A stretch of DNA of 64,000 nucleotides, from the NCBI GenBank assembly GCA_947683625.1, contig CANTUR010000285.1, positions 1,054,001 to 1,118,000 of the forward strand, in the 5' to 3' direction. A model generated the notes under the pieces. It saw nothing but the letters and a program-made list of their open reading frames with translations. It had not been told where the DNA came from and made no database searches. The stretch comes from Mallotus nudiflorus. Taxonomy: Eukaryota; Streptophyta; Magnoliopsida; Malpighiales; Euphorbiaceae. Below, piece after piece: positions 34,995 to 48,206 of this stretch. Each line of letters begins with the position of its first letter. Positions within the stretch are counted from its first letter, which is position 1. The translations under genes were made by a program, and so were the position numbers.

Positions 34995-37900
34995 AACATG
35001 CCAATTTCTCTCTTGATAAAATTCATTCTTTCTTCACAAAGAGGTTTATAAAAATATCAGCAAGTTGGTTTGTTGTATTAATAAATTCTAATACAACATC
35101 GCCTTTTTGCACATGATCATGCAAAAAGTGGTGCCTAATGTCAATGTGTTTAGTCTTAGAGTGTTGAATTGGATTCTTGGACAAATTTATTGCACTAGTG
35201 TTGTCACATTTTATTGGAATGTGATAAAGAACCAATCCAAAGTCCATGAGTTATTGTTTACTACATAAGACTTGAGCACAGCAACAACTGATGGCAATAT
35301 ACTTTGCTTCGGCAGTAGACAATGCAATTGAATTTTGTTTTTTGCCAAACTAAGAAACAAGGGAATTTCCTAGAAATTGGTAAGTACATGAGGTATTTTT
35401 TCTATCTAGGATATTCCCAACATAGTCCGCAACTGAATAGGAAATAAAATTAAATGATGCATTTCTAGATACTGAAGTCCTAAATGAGATATGCCAATAA
35501 AATACTTTAAAATCCTTTTGACTATATTCAAATATGACTCTTTAGGATAAGATTGAAAATGAGTAAACATACACGCTGCAAACATAATATCGGGCCTATT
35601 TACGGTAAGATAAAGAAGACTACCAATCATACCTCGATATTTCTTTTCATCAATGCTCTTACCATTTTCATCTTTGTTAAGTTTGATAATGGTGCACATA
35701 GGAGTCTTACTAGCTTTTTCCCTATCCATTCCAAATCTCTTAAACAAGTCTTTAGTGTACTTTATTTGATTGATGAAGATTCCACTTGTGTATTATTTTA
35801 TTTGCAATCCAAGGAAGAATTTAAGTTCTCCTATCATGCTCATTTCAAATTCACTCTATATGCACCTAGAGAATTCTTCACACAAAAATTCATTAGTAGC
35901 ACTAAATATAATATCATCCACATATATTTACACAAAAAGAATGTCATCTTTGTGTTTTTTAATAAAAAGTGTGGTGTTAACTATACCTTTAGAAAAATAA
36001 TTTTTTAAAAGAAATGTACTCAACCTCTCATACCAAGCTCTTGGAGCTTATTTTAAACCATACAAGGCCTTTGATAATTTAAATACATGGTTAGGAAAGT
36101 CATGTTGCTCAAAACCTACAGGTTGTTCAATATAGACTTCTTCCTCAATAAAACCATTAAAAAAAACACTTTTTACATCCATTTGGAAAATTTTGAAATT
36201 CATGTATGATGCATATGCAAGGAGCATCCTAATTGCTTCTAATCTAGCAACCGGAGCAAATATTTCATCATAGTCTATACCCTTTTCTTAGTTGAAGCCT
36301 TTAGCTACTAACCTAGCCTTATTCCTAGTAATTGCACCTAGTTCGTCAAGTTTGTTTCTACAAACCCACTTGGTACCAATTATAAGATAATTTTTAAGTC
36401 TAAGGACTAAAGTCCACCTTGATTCCTCTCAAATTGGTTGAGTTCCTCTAGCATTGCAAGAACCCAACTTTCATCATTTAAGGCCTCATTAATATTCCTT
36501 GGCTCAATTTGAGAGATAAAAGCAAGACTATTTAAGTGTCTAAGAGAGTGTCTAGTAGTTACCCCTTTTGATGGCTCACCAATGATTAAGTCCTTAGGGT
36601 GGTCTTTCTTGAAATGCCATTCTTTTGGTAAGTCTTTATGAATACTTAAAGTTGTAGGGGTCATTTGTTTCTCTATAACTTCTTCCTGTTGAGCATCTAT
36701 TACATTTTGAGAATTCTCGATTAGAGGGGAACCATCATGATTATTCTCTATTGCTCCTTGTTGTTAGTTTAACTTATCAAGACCACCTACATCATTATCA
36801 ACAACAACAAAAATCTTTTTTGGCTCAAATGGATTAGTCTCATAAAAAAATGTGCATAGACTCTTCTGCTACTAATGTTCTTTTATTAAAGACCCGATAT
36901 GACTTGCTAGCAGTTGTGTAACCAAGGAAGACTCCCTCATCGGTTTTAGCATCACAATTTCTAAGGTTGTCCTTGGTATTTAAAATGTAGCATTTGCACC
37001 TAAATACCCTTAGATATGAAATTTTAGGCTTTCTCTCATTCTATAATTCATAAGGAGTTTTATTTAAAATGGGTCTAATAAAAACTCTATTTGAAAGACA
37101 ACAAGCGGTGTTGATGGCTTTGGCCCAAAAGAATTTAGGTAAATTGTACTCATTGAGCATTATCCTTGTCATCTCAACCAAGACTCTATTTTTCTTTTCA
37201 ACAACCTATTTTATTGAGGTGTTCTAGGAGAGGAAAAATTATAAGATATTCCCATTTCATTGAAAAAATTTTTGAAGTGCTCATTTTCAAATTCTTTTCC
37301 ATGATCATTTCTTAGAGAAGAAATTTTAAAACCCTTTTCACTTTAAATTCTTTTTGCAAGTATTTTATATGCATCAAAGCTTTTATCCTTATAAGTAAGA
37401 AAGAGTACCCAAGTAAATCTAGAGTAGTCATCAATGATGACATATGCCTAATGCTTGCCACTTAGGCTTGTAACTCTATAAGGACCAAATAAATCCATAT
37501 ATAGTAATTGAAGAGTCTAGTAGAAGTTACCTTGTTTTTGGCTTTAAAAGAACTTTTCACTTGCTTATCCATTTGGCATGCTCCACTTACTTTATCTTTT
37601 TGAAATTTTACTTTGGATAGGCCAATGACATGATCACCCTTGCTTAGATCCCTAATCAACTTCATGCTAGCATGACCAAGTCTCCTATGCAACATCCAAG
37701 TGTCATCCTTAATAGCAACAAAGCACTCTACACCTTGGTTAGTTAAAGAGCTTAAATCAATAGTGTAAACATTGTTAACTCTTTCATCTTTGAAAATGAC
37801 TTTGTTCTCTTCCATATGAGTTACAAAACATTCCTTAGGTTCAAAAGTCACTCTATTTCCTTTATCATATAATTGACTAACACTAAGTAGGTTATTGTAG

Positions 37901-40680
37901 ACACCTAATTTCGGGATGATATGTTATGGATGCAGCAAAGGACTCCAATGATGAAAATGTCTTTGATACTTAATTTTTTAAAAATTCTAAAAGCTTTTAA
38001 AGGAAGGATTTAAGGTTTCAGGGACTAAATCACAAAGTTCTTTTTAGGACCTAATTGTAAAATTTAAATTTTTATGGGGGCCTTTTTATAATTAAATGTT
38101 AAAAAAAAGAAGTGTGTCAGAATTCCATAATTCCGACTGGGATTGTATAATTCCGATCGGAATTACATAATCCCGGTCAGAATTGAATTCTTCCATTTTT
38201 TCCTATTTCTGTTTATTTCCAATTCAGTATTTTAATTGGTTTATAAACTTCCTAATTAACTCAATCCTACTCGGTTTAAAATTCCTAAATACACTTTAGG
38301 AATTAGAATCACATTAGGATTAGGGTTAGGGTTAGGCTTCTTGGTTCTACTATAAAAAGAAAGGAAGGGAAGTGAAAAAAAAAAAGAAAAGCAAAAAAGG
38401 GCATAGAAAAGAAAAGAGAAAGAAGGAGAAGAGACATGAGAAGAAGGGAAAAAATGTGATTTTATTCTTCTTGAGTTTATTTTTTTACCAAAAAATTCCT
38501 TTTATTTCATCAATTAATTCAAGACCCGTGAAGAATTTTTAAGGAAAAAGATTCGAAGATTTGACAAGAATGGTATACTACCAATCTGAGGAGCACCCTA
38601 AATCATCCATAAGCATATCATCTTCTTCTATTCTTTATTTTCTTATTTATTTATTTGTTTATTTTATATTATTATTTTTATTATTATTCTTTCAAGTTAT
38701 TATCATAATTTATTTATTAATCATTATTTTATCTTATTTTTATGGTGATTATGTAGGAAAACGCATGGTGATCGTGTGGGGAATGAATTCATGAGAAGTC
38801 CATGAAAGACTATGAATAAAGCCTTGTAGAGATTTAGTTTCTAGGTTTTATTTTTGTTTTTATTGTCTTTATCTTTATTTTATTATTTATTTTTATTTTA
38901 TTAGTTGTTTTATGAATTAATGTAATAGCCCCAATAGTGGGAATAGTAATAAAATTATATGTGTGTTTGCATGTTTATTTTGATTAAACTAGTTAGTAAA
39001 GTTAGGTTTTAATTTGGTAATTATTTAAAATCAACGGATGAAGTAGATTAATTTAGGTTGCATGTTAATAAAAATTAGGGTTTTAGTAAGGATTAATTTA
39101 ATTCTTTGTTTGATCTTATTTAATTGTTTTTTTTTATGTTTTTACTTGTTTTTGTGTTTATTTATTATTTTTATGTGTTTTGGGCTTTAAGCCCATTTTA
39201 GGCTTTGATTTATTTATTTAAGTTTAATGATTCTTTTAGCCCATATTAATTAATAATTAATTAGGTTTAATTAATTAAAATATATTTTTAGGTCTATAAT
39301 TAATTAGATTTTAGACTAGAAATAACCTTAGGCCCATTTAGTTAATTAGACATAGGCCCACATAACTCAATTTAATTAATTTAGACTTAACCCACTTAAT
39401 TTAAGCCTTTTTTCATAATTTGTAGATTTAAGATCATTATTTAATTAAAACATGCAGAATTAAGCCCACTAATTTGAATACCTTCATAACATGTAGAATT
39501 AGTCCCATTTTTAGAATTTAAATACATAGACTTAGGTTCATTTAATCAAAAGGAATTAGGTCTTTAGGTTCACTTATAATTTAAAACTTGTAGATTTAAC
39601 TCATTTATTTAAAATCCATGTAAATTAGACTAACTTAGGGATTATGTGATTTATTGAATGAATTATTTACTTGTATATTTCATGACTAGTTTGCCTTGGA
39701 GTTGATTGTTTTGGGTTTATATGAAATTGCATGTAAATAGAGAATAAGATAATAATTCATAAAGTAATTCTAAATGAACACAAGACTGAAAGAAGTTGGT
39801 ATTCCGTATCAGAATCTCCTGGTTGTGGTGCTAGCTTTCTTTTAGGGAATCGAGTACCACCTTTTCGATTTGTCTCAGTTATTACCCTGGGTGGCGACTC
39901 TTGATCTCCATGTCATATCTTTGTGACAGTGGTTAGTGTGTTCTCTAGAGCCCTAAGCTCAAACAATGTCGCGGTTGCTAAAATCTTAGACGTGTGCTAA
40001 GCCCTGCCGTCTATAGTTATACTTTAATCTATCAACTAAAAGGACATCTTCAATGTAAGTAGAGTCTTTCTTACTAATTTGATTAATGCCAACAATCTTA
40101 CCCTTGCCATTATCACCAAATGTAACTTTGCCTCCCTTCTTTATTTCCAAATGTGTGAAGAGGTTAGCCTTCCCGATCATGTGCCTTGAACATCCATTAT
40201 CTAGATATCACTTTTCTTTGCATATTGTGGATTCCAACCATACCTTCAAGAATATATTTCATCTCACTTTAGGTACCCAAATATATTTGGGTCCTTGGGG
40301 GTTAGCATTGAAAGATTCATCACTTGAGTAACTCAAATGAGTCTTTCTTATATAACATCTAGAATCTTTGTGTCCCATCACACCACAATAATGACATCTA
40401 ACATTTGGTGCATGCTTTTTCATTTGAAAGCTATGAAAATCATGAGAAAGAGCATGAATGAATCTCCTTGGCTTAGGTTCTTTTGAGCTTTTTGCTCTAA
40501 AGTTGTTAGTCTTATAACCATTAAAATTTTTAGGTCCATTAGTTTTAATGCTAGGTCTTTAAAAAGCTGTAGTAATTGAAGTACTAGGATTTACATTCTT
40601 TAAAGAGCTAGCATGAGCATTTTCAAAACCAATTCCAGTCTTAGATTTTAAGGGAGTGGAAGTCATGAAAATTATTCCAT
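34995..40680 (-). pseudogene. SIRE-type copia pol, split by solo LTR A2
   Basis: Protease motif YLDNGCSRHM at about 40170-40205 (catalytic DSG reads DNG). GAG-pre-integrase is broken by the LTR (VLLVDRLKYN on one side, LLSVSQLYDKG on the other) and continues with RLGHASMKLIRDLS at about 37690. Integrase spans about 37550-36950. The segment before RT includes SQIEPRNINEALNDESW at about 36500. RT spans 36400-35700, with YVDD at 35913-35924 intact. RNase H spans 35600-34995, with CDNTSAINLSKNPIQHS and IDIRHHFLHDH. Stops and frameshifts are spread throughout. Removing the solo LTR and one copy of its 5-bp duplication brings the two parts together without a gap. Confidence 0.9.
37896..40015 (+). 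mobile_element. solo LTR, family A, copy 2 (2120 bp)
   Basis: It starts TGTAGACACC and ends GCCGTCTATA. The flanks are a perfect 5-bp duplication, GTTAT at 37891-37895 and 40016-40020. TATA box TATAAAAA at 38351-38358. About four 20-bp tandem units at 38114-38193 correspond to the array in copy A1. A short GGGTTA run near 38320 is part of the LTR. It is inserted in the pol gene of the SIRE-type element. Confidence 0.93.
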
Positions 40681-40689
40681 CTATGAGTT

Positions 40690-42052
40690 CTTTCCCTCAA
40701 TTAAATCTAGAAATGGATTCCTTGAGGTTGCCATTTTCTTTTTCTAAAAACACATTTTGCTTAATAAGTTTTTCATTTTCATTTACAATCTCAATTTTCT
40801 TGAAATTACTTTCATTCAAAGAGTTAGTTAGCTCTTCATTAAAGGTTCTTGATTTCTCAAATTCTTCATCTAGAGCTTTTAGCATTTCTTTGAGTAAACT
40901 AATTGTAGATAAATATTTATCACATTTATGCATCAATTTCTCACAAGTAAGTAGCATTTCATCATTTGATTCAAAATCTAGAGTTACTTCATATTGTAGA
41001 TTCCTCCAAAGCCATGAAGTAAAGATTTGCAACTTCATTATCGGTGTCATCATCACTAAACTCACTAGAGTCATCCCAAGTTGCTTTAAGTGCTTGTTTC
41101 TTTTCCTTCTTGAACTTCTTATCCCTTTTAAAGGATTTTTTTTAACGTTGGCCATTTGGATTTGATGTGACCTGGCTTATTACATCCATAGCAAATGACT
41201 TGATTCTTATTGTTTAAGTCTTACTTCTTGAATCCTCTTCTCTTCTTCATGATGAGATTTTTAATTTTTCTTGAAATCATAGCATACTCATCATTATCTT
41301 CATTTGAGTTATTATCATTAGCGTCTCTACTTGCTTTGAGAGCCATACTTTTATCCTTCTTGAACTTCTCTTCTTTAACTACTTGAGTCATTTTAATTTC
41401 ATGAGTGAGAAGCTTTTCAAAAAGTTCATCGATAGGTAGACTAGAAAGATCATTTGCTTCTTTAATTGAGGCTATATTAGCTTCTCAAATCTTTTGAGGC
41501 AAAATCACAAGGACTTTATTGTTGACATCTTCATTTGAGAATTTCTTCCTAAGTTTTCTTATAGCATTAATAAGGGTAATGAGTCTACCGTACATTTCAC
41601 TAACTTTCTTATTAAACTTCATTTCAAACAATTCATATTCTTTACCAAGCATTTGCAATTTTTTATTCTTGAGTTGATTTGTACCTTCATGTTTAGTTAT
41701 AAAGCATTCTTAAATTTTCATAGCTAACTTCAAGTGTTCAATTCCATTATATTCTTCTCTACTCAAACCACAATATAGTATGGTGATTGCTTTTCTGTTT
41801 CTTAAGTTGGCTATTGTTTGCTCATCACTTCATTCCTTTCTAGGAATGGTCATTTCATTGCCATTTTTTCTTTCTTTGTTGGAAGACTCTAACCATCTCG
41901 AATAATGTCCCATAGATTTACTCCTTCACTATCCAAGAACATCTCCACTTTGTTTTCTAATATGCATAATCGGTACCATAAAAAAATGGAGGTCTTATGT
42001 AGCTAGGGCCATGAATATCAGGGACAACAATAACTTGACTTGTGGAGGCCAT
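40690..42052 (-). pseudogene. SIRE-type copia gag
   Basis: The start is ATG at 42052 (MASTSQVIVVPDIHGPSYI), 39 bases inside the primer site, as expected for gag. A frame change follows soon after (PPFFYGTDYAY). The zinc knuckle, about 41165-41215, reads CYGCNKPGHIKS with the final Cys lost. Downstream, 41155-40697 is an open 152-codon stretch rich in Lys, Glu, Leu and Asn that looks like a coiled coil (LLKEMLKALDEEFEKSR), known between gag and protease in SIRE elements. The capsid part has several stops. It is dead, and a long plus-strand frame over the coiled coil is only its shadow. Confidence 0.85.
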
Positions 42053-42092
42053 GATCTTTTCTCTAAGATGATTAAATCTTCAAGAGTAGAGA

Positions 42093-42108
42093 CCAAGCTC
42101 TGATACCA
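42093..42108 (-). promoter_or_regulatory. primer-binding site of the minus-strand SIRE-type element
   Basis: In minus reading, TGGTATCAGAGCTTGG sits two bases inside the 5' LTR. It matches the 3' end of plant initiator Met-tRNA as used by most copia elements. Confidence 0.9.
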
Positions 42109-42110
42109 AA

Positions 42111-43391
42111 TGTAATTCTACAAGTGCTAAGAGGGTGGGGGTGAATTGGCTTTTTAAGAAATATGTGTAATTTTCTTTTTTCACCTAAGAGCAACCAAAA
42201 AAGAGTAAGAGTTGACTTAAATAAAGGATAAGAGCAAGAAAAACACACTAAGAATTTATAGAGGTTCAGCCCTTAAAGCCTACTCCTCTCCTCAACCACT
42301 TATTGAGTGTTTTAATCCACTATTAATCTACTTCTAGGTGTAGATTAAACCCTTACAAGTTTAATCAAGCTACCCAAGTGTTTTCCTAAGGATCACACTC
42401 AATCTAAGTGTTTTAATCAAGAATCACACTCTAACCTAATTTGTTAAGAACAAACTTCTTAGCTTACAACTATTTGAAACCCTAACCCAACTCACTCAAA
42501 CCCACAATTGAGCTATTGATTGAAGGAATTAAACACTTTACCAACCCACAGTAAGAATAATCTTGAGATAAATAAGATTACAAGAATTAAAGATGAAAGC
42601 TTGGGTGGTTAGAAAATTGAATTCAAGATTAATTGTTCAAGATTGCTCTAAATATGTTTGCTCAACTTCATTAATTTTCTCCAGTTGAAATTTGAATTGT
42701 ATTTATATCCTCATGGAGAGAAATAACTATTGGATGGTCGTTTAAAGCAAATAGAGCCGTTAAAATCATATAGTAAAAGAGCTTTGTAAATGTGTCACGA
42801 TCATAACGAAATCGTCATAATCATAATTCTGGTGGCGCCAAAAAAAGATTTGAATTTTCATGTTTTTATGATTATAACTATGATGGTGACAATGGTCATG
42901 ACAACTCTCTACCAATTTTTGGATTTTTTTTGTCATCATATGATAAAGTCATTATGATCATAATTTTGTTCGTCATGATCATAATATTGGTGGTGACAAT
43001 GGTTGTGACAGCTCTTGAGAACTTTTTGAATTTTGCAATTTGGAACTTCATAATTTTGCTTGAAAAAATTTTCTAATGATTGGGATTTGTCTATGACCAC
43101 TTATAATGAAGATTTCCATCGAATTTGATCAATTATGACTTCAGATCTTAATAAAAATTCAACCTTCCATTTTACCATCATTTCATGATCATGATGAATC
43201 CGTCATGACTCATGCTTGGAAACTGTAAACTTGAAAAATAAATATATTGACCCTTTATTGCTTAAGTCCACACTTGAATTTTGTAATATTAATTAACTTG
43301 AATATAAACACTTAACACACGGATTAGATATAATTTTACTTAATTATTTGTGATCATCAAAAAAGATTATTTTACCCCTTAACGGTCAATA
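42111..43391 (-). repeat. 5' LTR of the minus-strand SIRE-type element
   Basis: 1281 bp, homologous to 30740-31988. It differs by many substitutions and small indels, including an additional TCGTCATGATCATAA-like segment near 42968. The outer end reads CAATA rather than CAACA. Confidence 0.92.
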
Positions 43392-46093
43392 AAATTTTAA
43401 GAAAAATTAAATAAAAATTAATTTTATAAATTTACGATAGTAATATATAGTGAAATTTACCATTAAAAAAATGTCCACTACATCATCTTTTGAAAAATTA
43501 TATAATAGTTATGTCTTTTAATGAGTTAAAAAGTTAAATTAATAATATTAAACTATTTAAAATTTACTAATATGCTAATAAATTTTAATTTTTATCATTT
43601 TAATTAAATACTTAATTTCTATTAATTTCACCTTCAAATCGTTAAAAGTTAACAGAGAAATGTCCTAATCTTTCCAAGTATGGGGTCAAGTTAATGCCCA
43701 AGATTCAAGAAATAAGACTTGAGACTTTTTTTTTTATCCTTTTTTTTTTAATTTAAATTTTAGTTGACTCAAGTCAAATAAAATACAATTTGCTCTTCAT
43801 GAGTACGGAAAAGAAAAAAGAGGATGAATTCTATTTCAATATAAACATGAACGTATAATATAAGTATTTATATAATATTTGTTTAATTGCATAAAAAATT
43901 CAAAAAAATATATTAAAATATTTTTAAATAATGTTATATATTTAATTTAATAGATTAATATGTAATCAATTTTTTAAATCAATTTTACATTTTATTATTT
44001 ACATTTAATACAAACTAATATTTTATCTGATTAAAAAATATTATTTTAAACAAATATTATATAATAAAATAAAAAGAAAAAAATTATTTTATAGAAAATA
44101 TGAATTTATATATTATTAAATTTAGTTAAACTTTTTAACTATTTTATTAAAATTTAATTTAATTATAAGTAATTTCATAAATTTAAAAAGATTAAAACTC
44201 TAAATAAATTTTATATAAATATATTATATTTGAATTTATAAATATACTCTTGAATTTATTTATAAAAAATACATTGCAATGTAAGTATAATAGGAAAATT
44301 TTTATTTATTCCGATATATTCTATCTTATTGCTGTGTTTACAATATAAAATAAAAATTCAGTCTAAAACGGTGGCTTAGCAAAATGCAACTGGAAATTTC
44401 CCTTATTCCAGATTTCCTTTTTCGATGAACATATTCCAGAGATTTGATGCTTTTCTTCTTTTATAAAAGAGGTAAAGAGGGGTGGGTCAATAAATTGCAA
44501 TTGATTCCGTGGGTGCAACTGCAAATTGAAAATGTACCAAAGCAACCAATTTTTATTGATTGAAGCAACCACTTTTTTTATTGATTCAGCCAATATTTGA
44601 AGCTTTTAAAATAAATTTAAATTTTATATACAAAAAATATAAATTCTTTTTTTATCTTTTATAGAATTTTCTCTCCTTAAATTTTAAATTAATTAAAATC
44701 AGTGTGATCACTATAATATAGAAAAAATTTTAAAAAAATACCAAGATATACTTTAACTCATCGAAAATTAAATTATTTAATAAAATAATTTATTTTAAAA
44801 TATTAATAAGTTAAGGGTTGGATTTTTACTCTCATTTTCTGTTAAAAAAATATTTAACCGTAAAACGTGTCAAAATGTGAACTTCCAAAAATTCTTATTG
44901 TTATTTTTTTAAAAAGAAAAATAATTTTATTGATTTAAATTAGCAATATATTTATAGAAATATAAATATAAATTTATTAAAAATCATAGAAGATGAAATA
45001 TTACCAGGTTAATAACATATTAAATTCGCTCAAAGTCTACAAATTTAATAATACTATAGTTATTAAAATATCTGTAACTCTAGTTCTGCAATATAATAAT
45101 AAGCATTTGATTTTTTATTTTTGTATCAGTTTGATGAAATAGGCTTATCTGATTTGTCAAAATATAAATAAAAGGCCGCAATAAGACGAAGAAAACAATC
45201 GTTGTAATAAAATGACGAAAACTAATCATAAAAACTAAAATAAACTTAGATTTATACGAAATAATCACTTATTTAAAAAATAAATTAATAAAAAAGATAT
45301 ATGAGGGTGATTTCAGGTTAAGAATAATAAAAAAAATCATCCCTATTTAATTAAAGAAGATGAGTAACTAAAAAAATATTGAAAGAAAAGGAGGTTAGAG
45401 TTTTTTAAGGCTATATTCTTATTGTTATTTCTTGTATACAGTCACCACAAAAGTCCATTGACTTCGTTAAATAAAATGCCACAATAACAACAAACTAATA
45501 GGAAATTTCTTGCCACCTTCTATGCATATATTATATATATGATTCCCTTCAACAAATTTTCCATTTAGGCTCAATTTCCTAACTTATAAAATCAAATTGC
45601 ATCAACCTAAAACTGGCCAGAATGTTTTTTTTTTTTTAGTTGTCCACAAAAATATTGAAAAAAAGTGTCAACAATTGACATTCATATAATTAATCTCTAT
45701 AGCAACAAATTATATTTAACATTATAACACCATTTAAGTATTAATTAGTCTATAAAATTAAATACTTTTAATTATTTCTCATAAAATTTATATAGAAAAT
45801 AATTAAATATCCACTTCATAATTTGATGTCACACATTTTTTTTTATCTAAACCATTAGTATCCAAAATTTACTAAATTTTAACTAATTTAATTGGATTCA
45901 GGCAAAACAATTAAAAAAAATTCAATAAATATTTTAATGCAACCATATATACTAACATTTTATAACATTTATATGAAGTCACATGGTTTTAATTAATTTA
46001 AATATTTATGTAGGACTTTTCTTTAGGTTAAAATGATTTTTAAAAAGTTTAGCATATCAACTCAAGCTACTATATTGCATCAAACATTACATA
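43392..46093. other. AT-rich stretch without recognised gene
   Basis: Long AT-rich DNA with no recognised family. A 76-codon minus frame at 44593-44363 (MAESIKKVVASINK) is the least AT-biased part, but I recognise nothing in it. About 44128-44210 resembles 16530-16610. About 45420-45620 is less AT-rich, again with no frame. Confidence 0.5.
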
Positions 46094-46101
46094 GATGATA
46101 G

Positions 46102-47293
46102 TAGGGCTCAACATAGGTTTAAGAGAACTCAGATCGTTCTAAAAAATTGAATCGAAAATTTTTAGTTGAAAATTTTTATTGACCATTTGATTTTTTTTAA
46201 CTGAATTTTCCCAAAAAGTTTTATTAGAACGGGTTTCGAGAATTTAAATTCTCTAAATCGAGATCTATTTCAAACCGCTCTGAATTATATTGAATCGAAG
46301 AACCGAAACTAGAACTGATAATTTAATAGAATTAGAGTTATATACATATATATTATAAAGATTAATATTAGATTATAAATATTTTTACAATAATTATGTT
46401 CAATTTATTAATATTGAACCTACTAATTTAACATGTAATATAAAATAATGTCATTTTAATTATTTGAAAAAAAAAATCTCACTCATCAATCAAATAATGT
46501 TAAACAACCTTTTCTTGCCTGGTTGGGATGGCAAGAGAAGGGTTCATGACTCATGGGTTCTAGTCTTAAGGGCAGCCCCCTAGGTAAAAAAAGATTGATG
46601 TTAACTCGCCTAGGGTTAGACTGTTCTAGCCATAGGGTCGACACCTTTTTGAGGTGGGGGTTCAAATCGATCCCCCTCCCTCTTCCACCTCCATCAATAG
46701 TTGTTCAAAAAAAAAATCAAATAATGTTAAAACAAAAAATAAATTCTAAATTAGTACATACCATTTTAGAATATTATGGTTCAATTTACTTTGAAACATT
46801 TAAATTTACCTTCAATAATAAAATTTTAATATAATATACTTTTTAATAGCTATGGTGTTATTATTATTTTATGATATATATCATTTATATAAATTTTTCA
46901 TAAAAAATATAATAATTGTATGGTATATTAGAGTGTATTATAAAAATTTCAATACAGTTTTTATATTAAAAAAATAATAAATAATACTATAAAAAAATAA
47001 TTTAATTTTATGATAAAATTATGAAATGGATCGTTGTTTAATAGTTCAAATTGAATTACATAATAATTTATTTTTAAATTCAAGAGAAACTTATCTTTGA
47101 ACTGAATTGAACCAAACATTTTAATATGGAGAAGAATCGATCTCCATAATAGAACGGAAAATTTTAATTTCTAAACTGAACCGAATTGAAAATTTGGAGC
47201 AATTTCAGAGCTTTAATTTTAAAGTTTATGATACTATGTAGCAATTTTGGAGAATTGCATTCTCCAAACCAAACCAGACTGTGCACACCCCTA
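46102..47293. mobile_element. non-autonomous hAT element (1192 bp), with nested SINE
   Basis: The left end is TAGGGCTCAACA and the right end, reverse-complemented, is TAGGGGTGTGCA. Flanks GATGATAG (46094-46101) and GATGACAG (47294-47301) form an 8-bp duplication with one transition. Subterminal AACCGAAC/GAACTGAA-like motifs are dense on both sides. No transposase. The ends resemble those of the hAT at 16905-30513. Confidence 0.87.
46505..46714 (+). mobile_element. tRNA-derived SINE (210 bp)
   Basis: The body is flanked by a 17-bp direct repeat, AATCAAATAATGTTAAA, at 46488-46504 and 46715-46731. It has an A-box-like TTGCCTGGTTGGG (46515-46527) and a B-box-like GGTTCTAGTC (46556-46565), the internal polymerase III promoter, and ends in an A-run. 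Markedly more GC-rich than its surroundings. A second GGTTCAAATC (46659-46668) lies near the 3' end. Confidence 0.85.
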
Positions 47294-48027
47294 GATGACA
47301 GTATAGTATTATCTGAATAAATAATAGTTATCCATACGCGGCAAGTAGGTTTTATATATCTTTCATCATTACATAAATTTTAAAAATTCAATTATGATAG
47401 AAAAAAACTATCACGACCCGAACCCGAGGGCACGTGACCGGCACTAGGGAATGGGTAGGCATAAGGCCCCCAAAACCCGTAGTAAGCCTAAAAGAAAAGT
47501 AAAATAAAACCTTCCATTTTTATACTTTAATTCATAACGGAACATATTATCAAACTGATTTTTCTTAAAAATAAACAAATTCAAGTGCTTAATTAAAATG
47601 TGCTTCAACGTCACATATTATAAATCAAACTCAAATCTTTATACATAAGCGTGGTTTATACAAATAAATTACACAAATATACTTAAACCATACAATCCTT
47701 AGTACATATACTACTGCAGCAACCTAGATTAACACACAGTACAACTTACAATGACCTACATAAAATAGCCGGTGAAGAAGAAACCCGGCGTGGAGGTAGT
47801 CTGAGGTTGAACTCCCAAGCTCCTGAAAAAAATAAATTAAGGGGAATCAGACCTCACTGAGTAAGTCAATAAAAGAGCTGTATGGTTTGAAAACCTTTTT
47901 GAAAACTATATAATTATAGTGAAAATAATTTATAATGTAAAGGTATAGCTTTTGAAAAATCTCGGTAGAACCCTAAACCCAAAAATCTAAATGGCCAACT
48001 GGGCCCACTTATTCCAACTAGACTACC

Positions 48028-48206
48028 GGTCCCCGAGAGCAAGGGCATCAACCGAGGCACCAGGCCGTAGTCATTCACTTAATCCAAATATATGGCACTG
48101 GCGGTCCTCGAGAGCAAAGGCATCGACCGAGGCACCCATCCCAGTCCATTATCAACCTTACAATCACTGGCGATCCCCGAGAGCAAAGGCTTCCACCGAG
48201 GCACCC
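48028..48206. repeat. three-unit tandem repeat inside LTR B2
   Basis: 34-base cores of the form 'GGTCCCCGAGAGCAAGGGC...' followed by 'ACCGAGGCACC' occur at 48028, 48103 and 48173, spaced 70-75 bases. LTR B1 has two corresponding units (26201 and about 26257), so the number differs between copies. Confidence 0.85.

Larger units (their letters stand above)
30740..43391 (-). mobile_element. Ty1/copia element, SIRE type, about 10.5 kb plus a nested solo LTR
   Basis: The LTRs are 30740-31988 (1249 bp) and 42111-43391 (1281 bp). In minus orientation they start TGTTGAACC and TATTGACCG and end GAATTACA. The primer site TGGTATCAGAGCTTGG is complementary at 42093-42108. A purine tract (AAAAAGGGGGAGAT) adjoins the 3' LTR at 31989-32002. 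gag, protease, integrase, RT and RNase H follow the copia order, with SIRE-type motifs. An extra reading frame and a long 3' non-coding region lie before the 3' LTR. Flanks AAAAT and AAATT are an approximate duplication. Solo LTR A2 lies between protease and integrase. Confidence 0.9.

Noticed and set aside
35553..36008. 151-codon plus-strand frame
   Set aside because: Antisense shadow of the copia RT/RNase H pseudogene, including the YVDD site on the other strand.
38310..38345. GGGTTA repeats suggesting a telomere-like tract
   Set aside because: Only about three short units, of TTAGGG type rather than the usual plant TTTAGGG, and inside solo LTR A2.
40656..41165. 169-codon plus-strand frame
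   Set aside because: Antisense shadow of the gag coiled-coil frame at 40697-41155.
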